Both the position numbers and the translations under genes were made by a program. Positions 58,801 to 64,000 of a stretch of 64,000 nucleotides of DNA are shown in pieces. The stretch is from an uncultured bacterium. Its GTDB lineage: Bacteria > Verrucomicrobiota > Kiritimatiellia > RFP12 > UBA1067. The notes under the pieces are model-generated. The model was not told where the DNA came from. It did no database searches and worked only from the letters and a program-made list of their open reading frames with translations. Numbering within the stretch: position 1 is the first letter of the stretch; each line of letters starts with the position of its first letter. The DNA lies in the NCBI GenBank assembly GCA_902779075.1, contig CACZAK010000008.1, positions 1 through 64,000 of the forward strand, given 5' to 3'.

Positions 58801-61800
58801 ATGTCCGACACACCGGCGAATTCCGAGTACTGCGAGAAGCCGCTCGCGATCAGGAACTCCGTGAAGTTCGGCAGCTGGTCGTTGTCGGCGTCACCGTACG
58901 GTTCATCGAGAACGTACCTGATCTCATCGACATCGTCCACGCCGTTGTCGTTGGAATCCTTGACCCACGGGTCGTACGCAGGGGCGCCGCCGTTCCACTT
59001 CTCAAGCAGGGTGATGTCACCTGCCGGGGCGACCGCACGGGCGTCGGCGTAGTTGTACGGACTGATCTTGGCGGCGGCAAGCGTGGCCGTCACGCCCTCG
59101 GTTCCGAACATCGTGTACAGTTCCCAGCCGTCCGGTACGCCGTCGACGTCGCTGTCAGACGAGGACGGTGCAAGCGCAAGCGCCTTCCAGTCGGCCGCCG
59201 CGTTGGCAAGGCCGTATGCCTCGAGGTAGCGGACGACGAGGTACTTGTCCAGCACCGTGAACGGCTTGGTGTTCGCGCCATAGACATAGTTCGTGCCCTC
59301 CTTCGTGACCGCCGTCGGGTTCGCGGTGTCCTTGTTGAAGCCGAAGTAGTCGTACACCTGCGCGTGGACGAGCACCACGGGCTCGGTTGCCACTGCCACG
59401 ATGCGGTTGGCTGTTCCGGCAGCGGCCGTGAGCGTCACGTTCGTGCCCACGCCGCAGCGGTTCGTCACGGAGCCGTCGTTGGCGTCGGTCGACACGAGAT
59501 ATTCGTACGTCGCGCGCAGCGCAAGCGAATCAGCGTAGTCTCCGACCTTGGGCGCAACCACGGTTTTGCCTGCCATTTCCTCTGCGAGGAGGTACTTCAC
59601 CGGCAGGCTGCCTTCCGCGGTATTCTGCACTGTCACGACCGTAGCGTTTACGGTGGCAAACGCCATCACGTCGTTCTCAAGCGCAAGGTTGCCGTCTGGC
59701 ACCGTCGGATCGGTTACGCCGAAGAACTGCTCGACGTCGTCAGGGATTCCGTCGCCGTCCGTGTCGTCGGAGTTCGGGTCGCTGCCGTCGGTGAAGTCCT
59801 CCCTGTAATCGTCGTCCGGCTTGCTGGGATCGCTCGAGGCGGAGTACTTCACGTACAGCTCCCAGCCGTCCGGCATGTCGTTGCCGTTGGTGTCAGTCCA
59901 CCACGTAGAGGGATCGGCCGTCCACGATGTCGTGAGGAAGTAGTCGTCCTCCGCGCCCACCATCGGCAGGTACATCGTCTGCGTGATATACTTCAGCCTA
60001 CGCGTGAACGGAACGCTGTTCGCGCCGACGGTGTAGTTCGAGTTGGATTCCGCCAGGTAGGCAATGGACTCGGGCCACCAGTACGAAGGCTTGGCCGTCG
60101 TCGGGTCGAATCCGTACCAGTCGTAGACTGCGGAGTGGATGACCGTCGCGTTCGTGACCATCGTCATGAAGTCGCCGTTCTCCATCGCATTGTAGGCGTA
60201 TTCGTTCGTGCAGACCGCGCCCACGAAGAGCTCGTTGCCCACGTAGAACGTCTCGTAGAGCGTGTTCGTGCCCGGGTCGATCGCGTAGATCGAGGCCACG
60301 CCGCCGGCGTTCGTGACCACCGAAATCAGCACGTTGGTCTGGACGTATGCCATGTAGTCGTCCTCCGGCGCCCAGTCCCAGAACGCCTTCTGCGCTTCCA
60401 CCGTCGCGTTCGCGATGCCGTTCGTGATGGCGAACGTATTGTCGTAAGGAGGCAGCGAAGCCGCGAATTCCGGATCCTGCACCGCAAGGTTATTGTAGAA
60501 GTAGTAGTCGTCCTCCGGGTCGTAGCGGTACTGGTATGCATGCCTGTCACTGCCGCCGACGTACAGCTGCCAGCCGTCCGCGAGGCCGTCGCCAGTGCCG
60601 TCCTCGAAGTCGTACACGACCTCGACGGGATCCGCGTAGCCCACGATCTCCTTCGTGAAGTAGCGCCAAGCGTGCGTGAACGGAGCCGTGTGGCCCGTGC
60701 CCGCCGCAGTGGTTGCGGCCGCCGCAGCCGTCTCTTCGCCGCCCTCGCCGTCTGTTGCCGCCGCCGCCGGGGCCGCAGACGCCGCGCCGTCGTTGATGCA
60801 GCCGCGGGCCGTGTCCGCCTCGAAGCCGTAGAAGTGGTAGACCGCCCTGTGGACGAGCGTCACCGGCTCCTCGCCGATCGGCAGGCCCGCCACGTCGACA
60901 TCGGCCGTCTCGCCCCACGCGACCAGCTCGCCGTTCGGCAGCGTCACCGTCCTGAGAACCGTCTTCACCGCGCCCTCAGCGACGCCGTCGGGATCGTTCG
61001 CGCCCGCGATCACCACGACGAACTTGTCCGTGCCGTTAGTCGCCACGTGCGCCGTAGTCTGCGCGTAAGCCATCACGCCGTTCGCGTAGTTCCAGTCGTT
61101 CGTGTACACGTCGAGTGCCGCCACAAGCTCCGCGTTAGCGACTCCGGCAACGAAGTTGGTCGCCGTGCCGTTGATGGCACCGGCAGCCACCAGGCTGTTC
61201 CAGAAGCCGTATTCGTCATACGGGTCATACGGGACCTGAGCGAAGTTGTCGCCGTAGGAGGCGCGGGCGTCCGCGTCATCATACGTCAACGACGGATCGT
61301 GCCACACGGCGTAGCGGACATACAGCTCGTAGCCGTCGGGCAGGTAGTTCGCGTTGGAGTCGAGCTTTTCAACCGCGAGCGCAAAGTCGTTTGTCGCGTC
61401 GCCGAACTCCTTCAGGTAGAACTCCTGCGTAACGTACTTGAGGAACGCCGTGAACGGAACCGTGTTCGCGCCCTGGACGGACTGTTCGGTCTCGGCGCCG
61501 TCTTCGCCGGCGACCGTCTGGACAGTTCCCGGCCTCGCCGTCGTCGGGTCGTAGCCGTAGAAGTCATAGACGGCGGAGTGCATCACAACCACGTTGGTCA
61601 CATAACCGTAAGCGTAAGTGTTCATCACGTCCTGACGGTTCGTCGGTGCGCCCACGTAGAGCTGGTCGTTCACCTCGAACACGGTGTACACGGTGTTGCT
61701 CTGCTGCGTGTAACCCTCCTCGAAGCGGGAGTTCACCACGAACCTGTTGGTCACGGTACCCTCGGTATTCGTGGCGACCATGATGGTCACGGTATCGACC

Positions 61801-64000
61801 TTGTACGCCATCACATCGTTCACACCGGCGAGATCGGCGTCAGCCAAGAGCGGGTCGGTGCCGTGGTCGAGTTCCCAACCGTCGGGCATTCCATCACCGT
61901 CGGTATCGGGATTATGCGGATTAGTTCCGTAGAAATCCTCCTCATAAATATCAGGGAGACCGTCTCCGTCGGAATCGACATCATCGGAAGGCTCATAACC
62001 AGGATTGTCGGGTTTCACCACCCACCCGTCAAGAGATTCAAGACAATCCGGCGTCATGTTCTGGTTTACGTCCGTATCCTCCATCACGAGGAACGCGGCC
62101 GGAAGCTCCACCTTTTCAGAGGCGACGTGAAGCGACACGGGCGTGTAGAGATCCTTTACAGCTGCACCGACATTGTTCACATAACCCCAAGTCTCCCAAG
62201 GATCCCGCTTCCCGTTGCAGTTCTTGTCGATGAACGCCATGACATACCAGTCGCCAGGGGCGATGCCATCAATGACGATGTTGGTCACCACTTCCGTAAA
62301 CGGCTTATCGAGGTCGTTCTTCAGCGATGTCGTCTTGCCTTCGCCGAATAGGCGCTTGCGGGCGACGGGCGCACACGCGAAGTCGGCGGATTCGTAAACG
62401 CCAACTACGACGTTGGTGAGGTCAACATCCTCAGGGCCGTAGTAGCGGACTTCAACGCCGAGCGATCCATAGCCGGAGTTGGCGTTGGACGTCTTGACAT
62501 CGGTCTCGAAACATGCGACGTCGCTCCAGACATTCGTCGTGAACTTCGCGTTCAGCTGGGCGACGCGCCAATAGTACTTCGTCTGGTCGTCAAGTCCGTC
62601 ACCAACGTAGATGTCGGGCTTATACGCATACTCGCCGTCAACTGCGACAGGCAGCATGTTCGTGACAGAGTAAACTACCTTGTCCTCGGCAAATGAAGGA
62701 TCTTTCGAGATTTGAAGCATGAAGGCCGTGTAGCCCTCCGTGCCGCGCCACTTCAGCTCTGGCTGAGCGGAGAGCTGCTTGTAGTTGTAGCTGGTGGATA
62801 CATCGCTCACCACGGGAGCAACGCCCTTCGGATCGAAGTTCTTGGTATACGTATAGGCGGGCGTGGACGACTCTCCAACGTAAACCTCATACGTCACGCT
62901 ACAGATATTGCTGCTGCCTATTCCGACCTTCTCGGCATCTTCAGTAAGTTTCGACCAGTCGAAGTCATACTGCTCGTCGACGTCGGAGAAACGGGTATTA
63001 CGGAGCATGTCCGCCTCCGTAATCCACTTACGGTAGGAAGCAGCTATTTTGCCAGACCATACTACGCGTTGCTGTTTTACGCTCTTACCCTCTATGTCCG
63101 TTATGGCCGTGCGTTTAATGCGCACTCTCTCAACGGCGTTTGTAGACTGGAAAGTGAAGCGAGGCATGATGCCGGAAGTGCCGTTATTGAGCTCAACCTC
63201 AAACACGGGAACGCGGTCCCAACCGACGTTGACGTTCCGTGCGATTCCGCAGGGTTCACCGAAATCATACAATCCGTTGCTGTTCCTATCTTCAAACACC
63301 ATAAACGTGTTCTTGCCCTCACGAAGATGCCCCTTGACCGGACGCTGTTCCTCGTGCTCGTCGCTGTCGGAGATGTAGATTGTCGTTGTTGTGCTACTTG
63401 CGAGAGCCTTGGCATTCCACGACGCCTTGACGTATGCCTTCGACATGTCGAGGTCATAGTACCAAAGGCTTGTGTACCTGTTCGTCGTGTCGTTTTCAGC
63501 AAGTTCCTCATACGAAGTGTACCAGTTTCCGTTACCCATAATTCCTGCGCGGGAACCAAGTTTCTCAAAGTCAATCGTCACGTCGCCTGTAACATAGTTG
63601 ACTGTTCCAACTTCAGTCTGGCTCCCCTTGATGATAACCACACCAGTGGCAATGTCATTGCCATTCTGCGCATCGATGAGAGTTTCATACCAATCTGGAT
63701 TCGTTACATTCCAACGCTGCGAGCCCCTTTCATCGTCCCAATAGTATTGCCATTCGTGTACATGCCACGTATCCATGCTCATAAACGAGAGCGACAGCGA
63801 ACCACCAATGAGCGAACCAGGTCCGAAATTGTAGCGAACCTTCCTCATCGGATTAAGGCCAAGCAATTTCGTATGTGCGGCAACAACCGTGTTAGTCACA
63901 TCACGTTGGTTCGAGGAGTCCTCGGTGCCATTCACGATCGGAATTTCCCAACGTGCGTCGGGGATTCCGAACATTTCCTCGTCAGACCAAGCCTGAACGA
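55893..64000 (-). CDS. giant modular surface/secreted protein, 5' end beyond the right edge
   Basis: The frame stays open to the end of the window (over 2700 codons); residues FVQAWSDEE precede the first internal Met, so the N-terminus is outside. Two large A modules (about 62000-64000 and 56100-58500) match each other: VQAxSD...LPDATW, GHVREGKNTFVVF, a fibronectin-like YYWRVAQLNAKF/YYWAVSMLDAKF and AFIDKNCNGKRDPWETWGY. Between them are four B modules of about 700 bp (61080-61820, 60354-61077, 59665-60353, 58950-59664), each starting near VMAY and carrying VHSAVYDFYGFDPTTA, NTVPFT and a calcium-type LPDGWELY motif. Thrombospondin-3-like DSDGDGLPD repeats lie near 61850-61990. The end is ARFFKAILTK. 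Likely an adhesin or extracellular scaffold; function not known. Confidence 0.85.
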   Translation of the reverse strand, partial: VQAWSDEEMFGIPDARWEIPIVNGTEDSSNQRDVTNTVVAAHTKLLGLNPMRKVRYNFGPGSLIGGSLSLSFMSMDTWHVHEWQYYWDDERGSQRWNVTNPDWYETLIDAQNGNDIATGVVIIKGSQTEVGTVNYVTGDVTIDFEKLGSRAGIMGNGNWYTSYEELAENDTTNRYTSLWYYDLDMSKAYVKASWNAKALASSTTTTIYISDSDEHEEQRPVKGHLREGKNTFMVFEDRNSNGLYDFGEPCGIARNVNVGWDRVPVFEVELNNGTSGIMPRFTFQSTNAVERVRIKRTAITDIEGKSVKQQRVVWSGKIAASYRKWITEADMLRNTRFSDVDEQYDFDWSKLTEDAEKVGIGSSNICSVTYEVYVGESSTPAYTYTKNFDPKGVAPVVSDVSTSYNYKQLSAQPELKWRGTEGYTAFMLQISKDPSFAEDKVVYSVTNMLPVAVDGEYAYKPDIYVGDGLDDQTKYYWRVAQLNAKFTTNVWSDVACFETDVKTSNANSGYGSLGVEVRYYGPEDVDLTNVVVGVYESADFACAPVARKRLFGEGKTTSLKNDLDKPFTEVVTNIVIDGIAPGDWYVMAFIDKNCNGKRDPWETWGYVNNVGAAVKDLYTPVSLHVASEKVELPAAFLVMEDTDVNQNMTPDCLESLDGWVVKPDNPGYEPSDDVDSDGDGLPDIYEEDFYGTNPHNPDTDGDGMPDGWELDHGTDPLLADADLAGVNDVMAYKVDTVTIMVATNTEGTVTNRFVVNSRFEEGYTQQSNTVYTVFEVNDQLYVGAPTNRQDVMNTYAYGYVTNVVVMHSAVYDFYGYDPTTARPGTVQTVAGEDGAETEQSVQGANTVPFTAFLKYVTQEFYLKEFGDATNDFALAVEKLDSNANYLPDGYELYVRYAVWHDPSLTYDDADARASYGDNFAQVPYDPYDEYGFWNSLVAAGAINGTATNFVAGVANAELVAALDVYTNDWNYANGVMAYAQTTAHVATNGTDKFVVVIAGANDPDGVAEGAVKTVLRTVTLPNGELVAWGETADVDVAGLPIGEEPVTLVHRAVYHFYGFEADTARGCINDGAASAAPAAAATDGEGGEETAAAAATTAAGTGHTAPFTHAWRYFTKEIVGYADPVEVVYDFEDGTGDGLADGWQLYVGGSDRHAYQYRYDPEDDYYFYNNLAVQDPEFAASLPPYDNTFAITNGIANATVEAQKAFWDWAPEDDYMAYVQTNVLISVVTNAGGVASIYAIDPGTNTLYETFYVGNELFVGAVCTNEYAYNAMENGDFMTMVTNATVIHSAVYDWYGFDPTTAKPSYWWPESIAYLAESNSNYTVGANSVPFTRRLKYITQTMYLPMVGAEDDYFLTTSWTADPSTWWTDTNGNDMPDGWELYVKYSASSDPSKPDDDYREDFTDGSDPNSDDTDGDGIPDDVEQFFGVTDPTVPDGNLALENDVMAFATVNATVVTVQNTAEGSLPVKYLLAEEMAGKTVVAPKVGDYADSLALRATYEYLVSTDANDGSVTNRCGVGTNVTLTAAAGTANRIVAVATEPVVLVHAQVYDYFGFNKDTANPTAVTKEGTNYVYGANTKPFTVLDKYLVVRYLEAYGLANAAADWKALALAPSSSDSDVDGVPDGWELYTMFGTEGVTATLAAAKISPYNYADARAVAPAGDITLLEKWNGGAPAYDPWVKDSNDNGVDDVDEIRYVLDEPYGDADNDQLPNFTEFLIASGFSQYSEFAGVSDISATNTYSLTNLIPDYFRRINNKLYLGEMFTDHDFMEDLWEDLFDVTKVTRGLYDPWRDSDSDGWSNYAECRAGTNPEFEANTYGVKGIVVKNYPIPTIHAKVVMGPGEGMLNGTIVVQAFSDTSKLTGLPDATWTVPVGTSSDDSTTGSSSSDSSENSAKTKYLGANPNGEVSFTLSPGFVKPGSISMSFLDPDFEVIDTNGVVTALGDINTAEWQALAEDRQVTGTSSGKILVSTPTNSLEIGTVDYHTGLVTVDYTKLPTSLPVVGEGNDATNSVLLHLANSHVRVSWEAEVAGGNPWMTLHLTDSDDTTSDQATYGHVREGKNTFVVFVADAAGKWVPGNAYGVVQDVDVGWSEAEFTVELTRTTPIMARFNFPDAFRVGGTDRDEVNALTGYYRNRESLYPGTNMPTKLSLTRVRVVRNWINGDRARNDVLFDKRFDLSVHPALTEADLLADGKLDLDWGTLNRAFNGSATASASLESATYRVVIGEDNDGGYVDVGEYENFGNNLPVLFSNRFEARTSQTLTVPDPKLEQIVYPSRPRFRWSHTNSIDKAYPAFRLRIYADKDKNTIVYDSGSQRAPARDSNGMYEWTAPVYAGMVTPAGMVLTTTNNYYWAVSMLDAKFTNFNNDEKVTPFRLGTSGNLLDGKEYGSIAVRVKYFGPLVRLSAVPTTRKNLVRVQAFTSPDFSGLPVAETYVSDVSKVAYTSVIVTNAVIRGVAVNGTYYVRAYIDTDADGVKSDWESWGYNCFVLDPAVTSVWRPKPVTVSYQDMMPDATVFIEDADTDNDGFPDAWEWNEKGNLSSQGPISGNTFFATVNPTLDSTLNAYSLIAGGIEGATAATGNMRNNRLQASISASAQMLADAAESTAVQIKAFSLEDGLELEVVNTTSGGDPSSMIVFSKQATVQLSLACSTTPDFADAVEVPIKSITIYANKTTDGDGVAVTAEELANARAKAPEARFFKAILTK

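Noticed and set aside
58503..62351. Long plus-strand open frame (1282 codons) inside the giant modular gene
   Set aside because: Arg/Val-rich and without recognisable motifs; it mirrors the repetitive minus-strand gene, whose modules and calcium motifs are coherent.

Overview
The window looks like a chromosomal piece of a high-GC bacterium of the PVC superphylum, most likely a Kiritimatiellota/Verrucomicrobiota-type anaerobe from a gut or similar habitat. This rests on gene content: a five-gene block resembling Akkermansia Amuc_1098-1102, tandem SUMF1-domain proteins, Tat-exported Gfo/Idh/MocA and phosphoesterase proteins, GH106 and GH20 glycosidases, LpxA and KdsD of a Gram-negative envelope, and giant secreted proteins with thrombospondin-3-like repeats. 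Almost all genes lie on the minus strand and are tightly packed. Both edges cut a gene.

Left part (1-20 kb): a 5'-truncated GH106 glycosidase, a small secreted protein, a Tat-exported oxidoreductase, a repetitive lipoprotein, a plus-strand double SUMF1 protein, an AAA ATPase with a PD-(D/E)XK tail divergent from ilvE, then an exported phosphoesterase, an exported alpha/beta hydrolase, a GH20 enzyme, a DinG-type helicase, a small membrane protein and birA. Middle (20-44 kb): lpxA, a YdjY-like secreted protein, an aminotransferase, valS, two paralogous secreted proteins, rny, a GHKL ATPase, xseB, purL, uvrA, a TMTC-like membrane/TPR protein, rho and coaE. Right part (44-64 kb): the secretin/PilM/Amuc_1100-like envelope machine, kdsD, pta, a frameshifted ackA and a giant modular surface protein that runs off the right edge.

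The most striking feature is not a gene. The window is seeded with short dispersed repeats of several families. Some are 9-bp-period arrays built on the palindromic hexamers TCCGGA or TCTAGA, some are 7-bp-period arrays (RTTCCCC, RTGTAAA, GTCGAAT), and some are perfect hairpins of 7-10 bp stem whose copies differ by paired base changes. They fill operon gaps and also sit in frame inside housekeeping genes (purL has four different kinds; uvrA, valS, kdsD, the GHKL gene and the TMTC-like gene carry others), always in what look like loops or linkers. One family is read in two different frames in different genes, so the repeat is propagating as DNA, not as protein. This resembles in spirit the Rickettsia palindromic elements and cyanobacterial STRR repeats, but the families here are different and I do not recognise a description of them.

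All calls come from reading the sequence by eye; no database search was run.
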